Part shown: piece after piece, positions 8,939 through 18,631 of the stretch
Layout of the letters: every line of letters begins with the position of its first letter
How positions within the stretch are numbered: position 1 is the first letter of the stretch
Assembly: GCA_963712055.1 (NCBI GenBank)
Contig: CAVQGN010000009.1
Location: 82,865 to 146,864 of the forward strand
Direction: 5' to 3'
DNA from: JAHBVL01 sp963712055
Lineage (GTDB): Bacteria > Chloroflexota > Chloroflexia > Thermomicrobiales > UBA6265
Length of the DNA: 64,000 nt
Program-made: the position numbers and the translations under genes
The notes under the pieces: model-generated
Database searches by the model: none
Told to the model about the DNA's origin: nothing
Seen by the model: the letters and a program-made list of their open reading frames with translations, nothing else

Positions 8939-11116
8939 ATGGCGCACGCACTGGAAAACAACAACGGTTCACCTGCGACCCCGCACTCGGTGGCGCGAAA
9001 TCAAGCAAACCGCCTGATCCGCGTGGCCTGGTGGACTGTGACACTCGTTCTAACTGGATCGTTCGCGATCGCCATTGTCGCCCGGTACGACGAGCTGCGG
9101 CGGCCTTGCGAGACAGTCGAGCAAAGTCGGGATTGCGGCTACTACGTTCTCACGCCAAATCAAGCGGAGATGCTGAACAACCTGGGTCTTAGCCTCGACT
9201 TCTACGCGATCTACATGCTCGCTGTGGATTCGCTTCCTGCGATCTCCTTTGTCTCACTGGCAGTGTTCATTGTTCTGCGCCGACCAGACGACCGAGTTGC
9301 TACGGCAATATCTATGGGATTGATCGCAACCGGTCTCGCGATTGGTCCCGAGGTTCTCTGGTCGCTCGACAGGGCATATCCCGGAGTTGGTGACTACTGG
9401 CTATCGCTGATTTACCTTCTCGCCATTCCGGCATTCGTCTATGTCAATGCCACGTTTCCGAACGGGCGTTTCGAACCGCGCTGGATGAGATGGGCGGCGA
9501 TTGGCATGATGACCTGCTTGCTGGCATCGATTCTGCTGGAGTTGCTGACTGGCAGGACAACGGATAACGGGTTGGTATCGGGCCTGGTCGTTGCGGGCTT
9601 GACCCTCTGGCTCTCGTTGATAGCGGGTCAGTTCTATCGGTATCGAAGGCACTTTTCTCGAATCGAACGTCAGCAAATGAAGTGGGTGCTGTTTGGATTG
9701 CTTTGCTTTGCGGTTGGCGGCGTGACCTGGGCACTTCTCTTCGACGGGCGGCTCGTCGACAGCGAAACGACACAGGTCTGGCACTATCTGGTTGTGTTTC
9801 CGTTGTTGATTAGTGTCGCTGTGGTGCTTCCAGTGACGATGACATTCGCCATTCTCCGCCATCACCTCTACGACATCGATGTCATCCTCAATCGAACCCT
9901 CGTCTATCTCATCCTGACTTCGGTAGTCGTGGCGACGTATGTCCTCGTCGTTGGAGGAGTCGGCACGGCGGTCCATGACCGTGGGAACTCCTGGTTACCG
10001 TTCGTAGCCGCAGGGCTCATCGCGGTGCTCATTCACCTGCTGCGCGACCGGATCCAGCGGGGAGTGAACCGATTGATGTTTGGCGCCCGTGATGAGCCCT
10101 ACACGGTACTCACCGAACTTGGTCGCGATCTGAGCTCGACCGCGCATCCGGACACGGCGCTTCAGCGAACAGTCGAATCGATCGGTTCGGCGCTGAAGTT
10201 GCCATATGCGGAGATCGATCTCAAAAAGGAATCGGGATTCAAGACGGTCGCATCGTATGGTTCGCCTGTTACCGAACCGCTTTCGATTCCGATGATGTAT
10301 CAAGGCGAGTCTGTTGGAAGGCTCCTCGTATCACCTCGTTCGCCATCCGAACAGTTCACCGAAAACGAACGTCGTCTACTCGGCGACATCGCGGTTCAGG
10401 CCGCTGCTGTCGCCGCATCAGTGCAGTTCACTCAGGCAGTTCAGCGAGCCCGCGAAAGCCTGGTCTTCGCCCGGGAGGAGGAACGGCTCCGCATTCGCCG
10501 CGACCTCCACGATGGTCTCGGGCCGACACTGGCAACCCAGACGCTCAATCTCGACGCTGCCATCGACTTGCTGCCCGATGACCCTGATTCCGCGAGTAAG
10601 TCACTGCATCAGATCAAAAAACAGAACGCGGAGCTGATCGGTGACATTCGGCGACTCGTCTATGAGCTGCGCCCGCCGGCGCTTGACGAGCTGCATCTCG
10701 TCGGGGCAATTCGGTCTCACGCTGCCCAGCTCGATACCAGCAATGCCCTCAGCATCGCTGTCGAAGCCCAACCAGACCCACTGCCGGAGCTTCCAGCCGC
10801 GGTCGAAGTTGCCATGTACCGGGTTGTCGAAGAGGCGATCACCAACGTCCTCCGCCACGCAAGAGCCAGAAAGTGCCAAGTCGGCTTGCGTGTTGTCACC
10901 AATTCTCCTCGAGCGCTGGCCCTGGAGATTGAGGACGACGGCATTGGTATTCCAGACAAACCTCATTCGGGCATTGGAATGCGGTCGATGCGCGAGCGTA
11001 TCGAGGAACTCGGCGGCCAATTCCGGGTCGAGGACCTCTCGGGTGGCGGGACACGCATATCAGCCTCGATCCCGCTTATCGACAGTCCTTCGTCTCAAAG
11101 GGGAGAGGTCCTATGA
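8939..11116 (+). CDS. NarL-type sensor histidine kinase with 7TM and GAF regions
   Basis: A 725-residue kinase. Residues about 30-360 hold several membrane helices, then a GAF-like region to about 505. The HisKA_3 dimerisation segment follows, with RRDLHDGLGP (phospho-acceptor His near 524). The C-terminus is an HATPase_c domain with the N box (EEAITNVLRHA) and G box (DDGIGIPD, GIGMRSMRER). It should autophosphorylate and pass phosphate to a NarL/LuxR-type regulator. Its stop overlaps the start of just such a regulator by ATGA, the usual coupled pair, but that regulator is broken. The kinase itself looks intact, so it is now either an orphan or the neighbour's defects are sequence errors. Confidence 0.9.
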   Translation: MAHALENNNGSPATPHSVARNQANRLIRVAWWTVTLVLTGSFAIAIVARYDELRRPCETVEQSRDCGYYVLTPNQAEMLNNLGLSLDFYAIYMLAVDSLPAISFVSLAVFIVLRRPDDRVATAISMGLIATGLAIGPEVLWSLDRAYPGVGDYWLSLIYLLAIPAFVYVNATFPNGRFEPRWMRWAAIGMMTCLLASILLELLTGRTTDNGLVSGLVVAGLTLWLSLIAGQFYRYRRHFSRIERQQMKWVLFGLLCFAVGGVTWALLFDGRLVDSETTQVWHYLVVFPLLISVAVVLPVTMTFAILRHHLYDIDVILNRTLVYLILTSVVVATYVLVVGGVGTAVHDRGNSWLPFVAAGLIAVLIHLLRDRIQRGVNRLMFGARDEPYTVLTELGRDLSSTAHPDTALQRTVESIGSALKLPYAEIDLKKESGFKTVASYGSPVTEPLSIPMMYQGESVGRLLVSPRSPSEQFTENERRLLGDIAVQAAAVAASVQFTQAVQRARESLVFAREEERLRIRRDLHDGLGPTLATQTLNLDAAIDLLPDDPDSASKSLHQIKKQNAELIGDIRRLVYELRPPALDELHLVGAIRSHAAQLDTSNALSIAVEAQPDPLPELPAAVEVAMYRVVEEAITNVLRHARARKCQVGLRVVTNSPRALALEIEDDGIGIPDKPHSGIGMRSMRERIEELGGQFRVEDLSGGGTRISASIPLIDSPSSQRGEVL

Positions 11117-11610
11117 CTGGGGATCGTGCTCGAATTCGCGTGCTCGTCGCCGACGATCACACCCTTTTCCGTGAAGGTGTCATGACGATGCTCGAAAAGA
11201 GCCCCGATACCGAACCGGTCGGAGGCGCCGGAAACGGCGGCGAGGCGGTCGCCCAGGCGAATGCGCTCGAGCCGGAAGTGATCCTGATGGACATCATGAT
11301 GCCGGGGATGAATGGCATCGAGGCAACCGAAGCGATACTCAGTGTTCATCCCGGACACTCGAATCGTCACGTTGACCATGCTCGAAGATGACGATTCGCT
11401 CTTCTCGGCGATGCGGGCCGGGGCCGCGGATACATCCTCAAGGGCGCCGACCGCGCCGAGATGCTGCGGACCATTCGAGCAGTCTCTTCCGGCGAGGCGC
11501 TGTTCGGCGGACCGATCGCCGATCGTATCAGCACCTTTTTCAGAACTGGCAACGTCTCCAACTCATCGGTGTCTAAGCCATCCGGAGCTGATCGAACGGA
11601 GCGCGGATAA
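11113..11610 (+). pseudogene. NarL/LuxR-type response regulator, multiply frameshifted
   Basis: The receiver domain starts normally (VLVADDHTLFREGV, LMDIMMPGMNG with the phospho-accepting Asp). An extra base near 11347 moves the match to a second frame (IPDTRIVTLTMLEDDD, AMRAGA). A missing base near 11425 returns it to the first frame (GYILKGADRAEML, ALFGGPIADR). The reading then runs to a stop at 11608. The LuxR helix-turn-helix survives only as a fragment in another frame (HPELIER near 11577), so its DNA-binding half is lost. A recombination-like site at 11712 lies directly beyond the decayed end. Partner of the upstream kinase by position and family. Confidence 0.8.
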
Positions 11611-12135
11611 CCTCGGAACGAGTCGTGGTGGACTCAGTGTCCCGAGCTGCGACGCTCAAGGCATTCTCCCCCTGGCCATTGGACGCGGTCAAGTTCACTA
11701 ACGTTCCTCGCGTCTCTAAAACCACCGTTTTCGCGACGCTGAGCCCGACTAGCAGTAACTCCGCTGGTTCCCATTGTCGCAGCTGACCCCTATTCGTGCG
11801 GTCTCGGAGACAGACATGTTCATTGCGCATCGTTCAGCTTGATCTGGCACTCCAGGTTAGGCCGCTACGGTCCTCAATATCGGCTGTGGGACCTCCGATG
11901 GAACTGCCGACAACGCTGGCAGCGTGATTGATCTCGGTGCCGTCGATCGTCTGGCACCGCACCGACGAAGCCGATGTCAATGATCGAGGAAGGCGCTACC
12001 AGGATTCGACCATATGCTTTGCTGTGAACTCACCAAGGGGAGGCAGGGAATCAGTGCCACCTATGATCTGGCGGGCACTGGTTGTGGCTCCCCTTTTCCA
12101 TAGAGATACAGTTGTTCGCCCGCCAATGTGATTCG
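11611..12135. other. decayed region with recombination-like site
   Basis: About 520 bases without an intact gene. The first part holds the remains of the response regulator's output domain; the site at 11712-11737 follows. The remainder has only short frames with no recognisable family. Confidence 0.45.
11712..11737. repeat. hix/gix-like recombination site 2
   Basis: Left half GTCTCTAAAACC, core AC, right half CGTTTTCGCGAC. Same 12-2-12 layout as the copy at 7757, with 9 of 12 or more bases shared in each half. It abuts the degraded end of the response-regulator pseudogene. Confidence 0.5.
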
Positions 12136-12614
12136 TCAGCGCTCTGGAACCGGCAGCGATTCAAACGAAATCCGCTGGCCGCTAAAAAAGCCTTCTCCTG
12201 ACTCAAGTCCCATTTCCCACACTGTCGGGCCGCTCAGGCCGGCTCCGGAATCATCGACTTCAATCGACCACCACACCGTCATTTTCTCCGGACTCATCTG
12301 TGGGGCATCGGGATTCGCATTGGGAAAGATGACAATGACCTCGACGGACCGTGTTCCAGTTTCTCGCCAGATGCCTAACGCACTTCCGAGCCCGAGTGCG
12401 TTCACTTCCTGGTAGGTCCCATCGGCATGGAACATCACGTGTCCTCCTGGAGGAATCCCCAGATCCAGAAGCCCACGACGGGATGCTCTTCCATCTGCTC
12501 GTCCTGCGCCCGCGTCATTGCTGAGGTCCCTAGCACAGCCGAAGCCGCCAGGCCCAAGCCGGTCACACCCTTCATCACGTCCCGTCGGGTTACCTGAGCT
12601 CGCTGCGTTGCCAT
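12136..12614 (-). pseudogene. Tat-exported small secreted protein, frameshifted
   Basis: The N-terminal part has a twin-arginine signal (TRRDVMKG with a hydrophobic stretch ending in TRAQ) followed by EEHPVVGFW. After a frameshift near 12465 the other frame continues as DLGIPPGG then VMFHADGTYQEVN, GIWRETG and a beta-rich C-terminus to 12136. Joined, this is a typical small exported beta-barrel-like protein of Chloroflexota in which HPxVGxW and MFHADG motifs mark the same domain. Function is unknown. The ATG at 12614 has AGAGG upstream. One base has apparently been lost or gained, so the gene is either broken or mis-sequenced. Confidence 0.65.
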
Positions 12615-12995
12615 CACGACATTCCTCTCACGATTGCATGCGATTCCGTTGCCAGTTATGACGAACAACCACCTCGATAGGTTACGCGGCGTCTTGCTCG
12701 CCGAAAACCATGAGCCCAATAACCGGACGAGTGCAGTGCCCATCCAGATATCGTGGCCGCGTTTTGGAGCTGCGTTGCCGCCCGGGGAATTGGCGATCTT
12801 TCGCGCAGCGTCTCGATTCAAAGCTACTTGGACATGGCGATTAGACAGGCAGATCGACGCATCGTCAGCGCTGCTTGCGAACCGATGATGTCATCGATCC
12901 GCGGAGACGTCTTGCCCCAATGCGATCAGAGTGTCGTACCATAGGCCAAACCCCAGTCGACACCGGCACCATGTCGAGTTCAAAAGGAGAGGTCT
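12615..12995. other. divergent intergenic region
   Basis: About 380 bases between the leftward Tat-protein gene and the rightward cupredoxin gene. No gene is supported; it must contain both promoters, but I cannot define them with confidence. Confidence 0.4.
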
Positions 12996-13880
12996 ATGCA
13001 CCCGTCATCATCACCAGCGCGCTCTATCCTGGCATTCGCCGCCGCGATCGCACTCCTCGTTGCTTCGATAGCGGCTGGTGCCACAGTCCAGCGTGCCATC
13101 GCCCAGGACGGGGCGTCCGCGGGACATCCGAGCCACCTCCACAAAGGCACCTGCGATCAGCCTGGTGAAATCACCATTCCGCTCGGCACTATCGGCAATG
13201 ACTACATCAACTTCTGGGATCCGGCTGCCACCGTTGAGTCCGTCGGGAGCGAATCAGCCGTCACGGTTATCTCAGCGTCTACGCCGATCGACGCGCCTCT
13301 TTCGGCTTTCATCGATTCCGAGCATATGCTGATGGTGCACGAGAGTGAGGACAATCTCCAGAACTTCATTGCCTGCGGAAACGTTGGCGGCAATCTGGTC
13401 AACGGAACCGATCTCCAGTTCGGCATCGAGCCACTGAACAATTCTGGTGTTTCCGGTATCGCCTGGCTGATCGACGATGGCGACGGAAGCTCAACGCTTC
13501 ACGTGTTCCTGGTTGGTGGTGACGAGTCTGAGGCAGTCGAGCCAGCATCCGAAGCAACGCCCGACACCGCTGCGCAGGAGGGCGAGGAGCCAGCCGACGG
13601 CGATTCCGCGGAGGGAGCCGCGACAACCCTTGAGGTGACCATCGCCGACTTTGCCTTCACGCCATCGAACCTTGAGGTCTCAGTGGGAGATACGGTGACC
13701 TGGACAAACACGGACAGGGTTCCGCACACAGTAACCCAGGATCCCTCCGGCAGCGGATTTCAGTCTGGGACGATCGCGAGTGGCGAATCCTTTTCGTTTA
13801 CGTTCGAGGAAGCTGGGGAGTTCACGTACTTCTGCGAGTTCCATCCCAACATGACGGGAACGATCGTGGTCACCGAGTAA
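12996..13880 (+). CDS. secreted two-domain cupredoxin protein
   Basis: A 294-residue exported protein. After a signal peptide (cleavage near AIAQD) comes a first domain with GHPSHLHKGTC, HES and ACGNVGG motifs. An acidic Pro/Glu/Ala linker (about 175-205) follows, then a C-terminal plastocyanin-like domain (about 206-294). The blue-copper ligands are visible: His in VPHTVT, then Cys, His and Met in YFCEFHPNM. It probably binds one copper and shuttles electrons outside the membrane. The ATG at 12996 has AAGGAGAGG upstream. A paralogue with the same two-domain plan lies at 55674-56501. The redox partner is unknown; the oxidase is one candidate. Confidence 0.85.
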   Translation: MHPSSSPARSILAFAAAIALLVASIAAGATVQRAIAQDGASAGHPSHLHKGTCDQPGEITIPLGTIGNDYINFWDPAATVESVGSESAVTVISASTPIDAPLSAFIDSEHMLMVHESEDNLQNFIACGNVGGNLVNGTDLQFGIEPLNNSGVSGIAWLIDDGDGSSTLHVFLVGGDESEAVEPASEATPDTAAQEGEEPADGDSAEGAATTLEVTIADFAFTPSNLEVSVGDTVTWTNTDRVPHTVTQDPSGSGFQSGTIASGESFSFTFEEAGEFTYFCEFHPNMTGTIVVTE

Positions 13881-13961
13881 CGAATGCAGGGAACCGTTTC
13901 CAGCGACAGATCATTGAAGCCGTGCTGGAAGCTCTCGAGAAATCTTCTTGAGGCAATTGAC

Positions 13962-15411
13962 CTATGCATCAGGGTCGATGACAGCAATGACTTGGACAGT
14001 GATCGGATCAGATCCAGAGTTGACCAGGAATGCTTTGGTGAGAGCTCGGGGTACCAGGACGTTGAGGTCGTTGGCCGTGGAATGGAGGAACGCTGAATCA
14101 TCCGCGATTTGTACCGTTTCTTCCAACCCGGCAAGATCGTTCACGACAGTGAGCGTGTTTGAGTAAGAAGTCAGAATCAGCAACCTGGAAGATTTAGCAA
14201 TCGGTAGACGAGCGCCGCTGGGAACAGTGAGCAGGCCGAATTCGATATGCGCGTTCTCACTGAACGCTTTGGTCTCGATTTGAAGCAGCATGCGGCCGAG
14301 CCCGACAGCTGCAGCATCAATCTCAGCCGGAGTATTGGGCCAGACTACATCGCCCGTTTCATCGACCTCTGGCAACAAATCAAGACGTACAATGGATGCC
14401 TTGCGAGTCGTAGCATTCGTCAGGACGTGAATACTGCTGGGGGGAATAATAACGATGGCCCCAGCGGACACCCTGACCGCACGAACGCCAGCAACTCTTG
14501 ACCTATCAAAATTCGCGTCAATTAGGAAGAGTCCCTGTTCGTTTAACCGCTCGTATGCACCGACGAGCTCCACCTGGACTTCACCGGCGAGCACGTGAAT
14601 GATTTGTGGCATGTTCCCGGTTTGGCGACTTCCTAGATAACCAGGTGGAACCGGCTCTGCCGACGCGTACAACGTTCTGTCAGTTGGCATCGCGTAGTCG
14701 TACGGAACTGACTGAAACGTTTGTGCTGAGAAATGCACGCGGTCGTACCGACGTTCCACAATCTTCCTGTTCGCGATCCGAAACACCTCGTACGGCGGCC
14801 AAATCCAGCCACTTTCGTCGAGTCTCAGGCCCAGGACCTCAGGAGTCTGACTCTGATTCCACGAAAACGCGAGAGACAACAACACGATCATCGGCAAGCA
14901 CCAGATCGGTTGCCAGCCTGGCGTTCGGCGCAATCGTCCGAAACTGTGAAAGCTGCCGTTCCAAGGCATCAACTCCGAATTCTCCCGACGCTTGTGCAGC
15001 GGTATCGATCAGGTTTTCGTCCACGAGTTGCGCCAGGTTATCGGAACTTCCAGAGTCGAGATAGCGATTGATCGCCGCGTAATACTCTCTGACAAGCTCA
15101 ACGTCGGCACGGTCCGATGTCGATCGTTGAGTTGGAATGACCAACGGCACCAGACTGACAAAGGCCAGGATCCACGCGACCACGAGGGTAAGAGTCGCGA
15201 AAATGAAAGAAACGCGAATCAACGACCCATTCCGGGAGCGAGTTGTCGATTGAACGCTATTAGCGCCACGTAGGGTTGACACCAGAGATGTTCCGTCCAT
15301 ACTAATTGCATCATCTGCTTTATCTTCCTTTAGCATGGTCTCTTGGATGAAGGAACACCACCAATTCCTCACCACCACTTGCCTATCCACTTCTAAGTCT
15401 GGTCGCAACAC
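13962..15411 (-). pseudogene. membrane-anchored SnoaL-like plus cupin protein, frameshifted
   Basis: The first part (from 15411, or from the ATG at 15336) has one membrane helix, then a SnoaL/NTF2-like domain that starts with VELVREYYAAINRY and reaches RVVVSRVFVES. Near 14850 the frame changes. The same domain ends in the second frame with WPPYEVFRIANRKIVERR, which is exactly what should follow in SnoaL-like proteins. The rest (to 13962) holds two beta-rich cupin-like regions (PQIIHVLAGEVQVEL and a second near the C-terminus). An intact gene would encode about 470 residues. A substrate is not known. It is divergent from the XRE-ATPase gene with only 17 bases between the outermost starts. Confidence 0.65.
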
Positions 15412-15428
15412 CTGTATCGGATCTGGGG

Positions 15429-17819
15429 ATGGAAGACCGCGATCACACTAGAAGACCGGTCAGTTCGCGTTCATTTGCGGACCAATTGCGAGCTCTGCGG
15501 GAATCCGCAGGACTCACGCAAGAGGAGCTGGCTGCCATGGCAAACTTGACACCCAACACGATAGGAGCGCTCGAAAGAGCCGAGCACCAGCATCCTTATC
15601 CATCAACCGTGCGGTCACTTGCGAGCGCACTTCAGCTGAATGACGACGAGCGCTCAACTCTTGAAGCATCGATTCCAAGACGACGAGCGAGGAGTCTTGA
15701 CGCGCGGGGCGAATCCTCAGCTTTGCCGTACGCCACGTCGTCGTTCGTCGGTCGCGAACAAGAAGTGTCGGCGATTGCATCGTTGCTTCGTCGGAACGAT
15801 GTGCGAGTTGTCACGCTTACCGGGCCGGGCGGAGTCGGCAAGACGGCGCTCGCACTGCAGGTTGCTCACGAGTCGGGAGGCGACTTTTCCGACGGCGTTA
15901 TGTTCGTCGCGCTCGCATACATCTCCAATCCATCACTCGTCATCCCGACCGTTGCGCGTTCAGTTGGTGTTCTCGATTCCGGCTCGACCCAAACCATGGA
16001 AGCGATATTCGCGACACTTCAGCATCGACATGTGCTCGTCATCATTGACAACTTTGAGCATGTGACGGAAACAGCTCCTTTCATCAGCGAAATCGTTCGT
16101 AAAACCTCCCACGCACGTTTTCTGGTCACGAGCAGAGCGCGACTGCAGATATCAGGAGAATTCACCTATCCGGTTCCGCCCTTGGACCTTCCCGAGGAGA
16201 TCGATTCCTTCGCGCCAATTTCTGAGAGCGAGGCAGTGAGGCTATTTGTCGCCCGGGCGCAAGCACTCGATCCACGTTTCGATCTCACACCATCGAATGC
16301 TTCGACAATTGCGGAGATTTGCCGACAACTCGATGGCCTGCCTCTCGCCATCGAATTGGCCGCGGCTCAGACACGAATGCTCCATCCAGAAAACTTGCTC
16401 CCGAAACTGAGCCATCGGTTGTCCTTGTTGACTGGAGGACCCCGTGATGCCCCGGATCGGCTCAGGACAATGCGAGATGCAATCGCATGGAGCTATGACC
16501 TGCTACCTCCCGATGCTGAATCCATGTTCCGGCGTCTCGCAGTCTTTGTCGGCGGGGCACCAATGGAGTCAGTTGATTCAATCTTTCTCGACGGCGACAC
16601 GCTGAATCAGGAAGTGATTTCAGCAATTTCTCTGCTTCTGGATCATGGTCTGGTTCACCGAGTAGAGACATCCGAAGGTGATCTGCGCTTCGGGATGTAT
16701 GAAGTTATCCGAGAGTTTGGGTTGGAGCAACTCGTCGAGACTGGAGAGGAAGCGGCGACGCGAGATGCTCACGCCACCTACTTCCTCAACCTCTGCGCGA
16801 ACGCCGAAGACGGGCTGTCAGGACCAGATCGAGACCGGTGGTTCGCTCGACTCGAAAGAGACCTGCCAAATATGCGAGGTGCCTTGGTCTGGTTGCATCG
16901 TAGCGGACAGTATGGCCACGGGCTTCAACTGGCGACCGCACTTACCTGGTTCTGGTATCTACACGGTCATGCGCGGGAGGGGTACCAGTGGATCAAGAGT
17001 TTCCTAAAGCAGTTTCCTGGTCATGATCGACCGCTGAGAATCAAGGCGCTGATTGCGATGGGCTCACTCTCCCTCTGGATGGGCGAAGCGCGGGAAGCGA
17101 CCGAATTGACGGAGCAGGCATTGGAAATAGCCAGGAAAAGCGATGACCAGCGAGGACTTGCGCTTGCGCTACGGGGTCGTGGCCATGCCGCCACTCATCT
17201 TGGCGATCTTGAGCGCGCGGAGCGACTGCTGGGTTCGAGTATCGCCATGTTCCGGGAGCTCGGCCAAACGTGGGATATCGCAATGGCGCTGAACTGGTTC
17301 GGCAGCACCGCAGTGGCTCGAGAAGATTACCCAGCAGCGGCTGCACGCTTCGAGGAATCGGAGTCGCTGTTCCTGGAATGTGGGGATGCCCTCGCTGCCA
17401 ACTGGCCCCGCGGGAATGGCGGAGGCTTGGTGTCATTGCTCATGGGCCGCATCGAGGCGTCTAGAGGTTCGTTCGCAGAAACGCTCGCGGTGGCTCGAGC
17501 GATGGGCGACGATTGGTGGGCGTCCTGGTGCCTGATGGGCATTGCCTTTTTGGCTACCGTGGAGGGAAACCATGAGCAGGCTGCGCACCTCTTCGGAGCG
17601 GCGAGCATGCGGCGAGACACCGCCGGCGTGTCACTTCCTCCAGCGATGCAGCCTATTCACGAGAAGATGATTTCCACCAATCGGGCTGCCATGGGTGCGG
17701 CAAGCTGGCAACCCGCGTTCGACCATGGACGCTTATTGTCATTGGAGGATGCCGTCATCGAGGCCGAAGCAGTTGTCGGAATGAACCGCTTTCCAGTCGA
17801 TGGGTCGAGGATACGTTGA
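15429..17819 (+). CDS. XRE-HTH / STAND-type ATPase / TPR regulator
   Basis: A 796-residue protein. Residues about 14-75 form an XRE-type helix-turn-helix (LRALRESAGLTQEELA). Residues about 100-400 form an AAA/NB-ARC-like ATPase with Walker A GPGGVGKT (near 133-140), Walker B HVLVIIDNFEH (near 202) and the LPLAIELAAA motif typical of these bacterial STAND ATPases. The C-terminal 350 residues are TPR-like helical repeats. Such proteins are signal-activated transcription regulators in which ATP binding and TPR ligand sensing control DNA binding. It is divergent from the broken SnoaL-cupin gene, which may be its target. The invertase-like site 3 lies about 60 bases beyond its stop. Confidence 0.88.
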   Translation: MEDRDHTRRPVSSRSFADQLRALRESAGLTQEELAAMANLTPNTIGALERAEHQHPYPSTVRSLASALQLNDDERSTLEASIPRRRARSLDARGESSALPYATSSFVGREQEVSAIASLLRRNDVRVVTLTGPGGVGKTALALQVAHESGGDFSDGVMFVALAYISNPSLVIPTVARSVGVLDSGSTQTMEAIFATLQHRHVLVIIDNFEHVTETAPFISEIVRKTSHARFLVTSRARLQISGEFTYPVPPLDLPEEIDSFAPISESEAVRLFVARAQALDPRFDLTPSNASTIAEICRQLDGLPLAIELAAAQTRMLHPENLLPKLSHRLSLLTGGPRDAPDRLRTMRDAIAWSYDLLPPDAESMFRRLAVFVGGAPMESVDSIFLDGDTLNQEVISAISLLLDHGLVHRVETSEGDLRFGMYEVIREFGLEQLVETGEEAATRDAHATYFLNLCANAEDGLSGPDRDRWFARLERDLPNMRGALVWLHRSGQYGHGLQLATALTWFWYLHGHAREGYQWIKSFLKQFPGHDRPLRIKALIAMGSLSLWMGEAREATELTEQALEIARKSDDQRGLALALRGRGHAATHLGDLERAERLLGSSIAMFRELGQTWDIAMALNWFGSTAVAREDYPAAAARFEESESLFLECGDALAANWPRGNGGGLVSLLMGRIEASRGSFAETLAVARAMGDDWWASWCLMGIAFLATVEGNHEQAAHLFGAASMRRDTAGVSLPPAMQPIHEKMISTNRAAMGAASWQPAFDHGRLLSLEDAVIEAEAVVGMNRFPVDGSRIR

Positions 17820-17876
17820 CATCCTCATCGGGTTGCATCTTTTCGAATCACGCTTCACGTACGTGTGTGAACTCGA

Positions 17877-17902
17877 GCATCAAAAACGACCGTTTCTGAG
17901 AT
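17877..17902. repeat. hix/gix-like recombination site 3
   Basis: Left half GCATCAAAAACG, core AC, right half CGTTTCTGAGAT. This is the same 12-2-12 design as sites 1 and 2, with the CAAAAACG heart kept in the left half. It lies between the XRE-ATPase gene and the hydrolase operon and closes the disturbed segment on its right side. Confidence 0.5.
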
Positions 17903-18073
17903 TAGGAACCAGGCCAGAGTGAATATTGAGTCGGCCTCCCTGTCATGTCCACGATTCGGACACGCATTCCTGCCGCTCGTACTGCAGTAATGGAAAGTTA
18001 GCTTGTTCATCTTCCGTCCGGTCTTCCAGGCAGCATCTCCAAGAGCTGAGGAGTTCACACTCGCTGATCCACA

Positions 18074-18631
18074 GTGTGTCTTCTTGGAGCCGCCGCATTC
18101 GAGCCATGGCTGACTGAGTTCATTGCGGATGACCCGGGTCGCGTCTGTAAAGCACGGCACTGGTCAATGGCTCAAGGATTACCTGGGCACGCCATTCACT
18201 GCCGTCTTGCGGACACCGGAGATCGGTATCTCTCGGCGATGGTGGTCAACGAACATCACTACTCCAATGCCGTCCTCTACGAGCCTGATGTACACGCCCT
18301 GAGTATGAACGAGTTCGATAAGCGGTTTTTGGCGATCGCGGTGAGAACCCTCGTCGATGCGGCTGATCCGGATGCCATCGCCGCTGTCATAGCGCTCCAG
18401 GATGCCATCGCGCTGGAGGCCGGTGCGAACGAAACCTATAGTCATCCTGCCCACGATGAGGACTGTCGTAAAGAGACGTTCGATGCCCTGATTCAACTCA
18501 CCCAGGGACTTACGGATACGCTCGGCATGTTTGGACAGTCCCTGATCATTACACTTACTCATCGTATCGGGGAAACTCCAGAGCCGGAGTTGCTCTTGGA
18601 CACCCGTGCCTGCACGAACAGGGAGAAGATC
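18074..18631 (+). other. open in-frame extension upstream of hydrolase
   Basis: The reading frame of the downstream hydrolase stays open for 186 codons before its likely start. The translated text is protein-like in places (for example LVDAADPDAIAAVIALQDA, a helical stretch) but matches no family I know. It may be a separate N-terminal domain, the remnant of another gene fused in frame, or chance. Since a good ribosome-binding site precedes the ATG at 18632, I keep it apart from the hydrolase. Confidence 0.4.
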
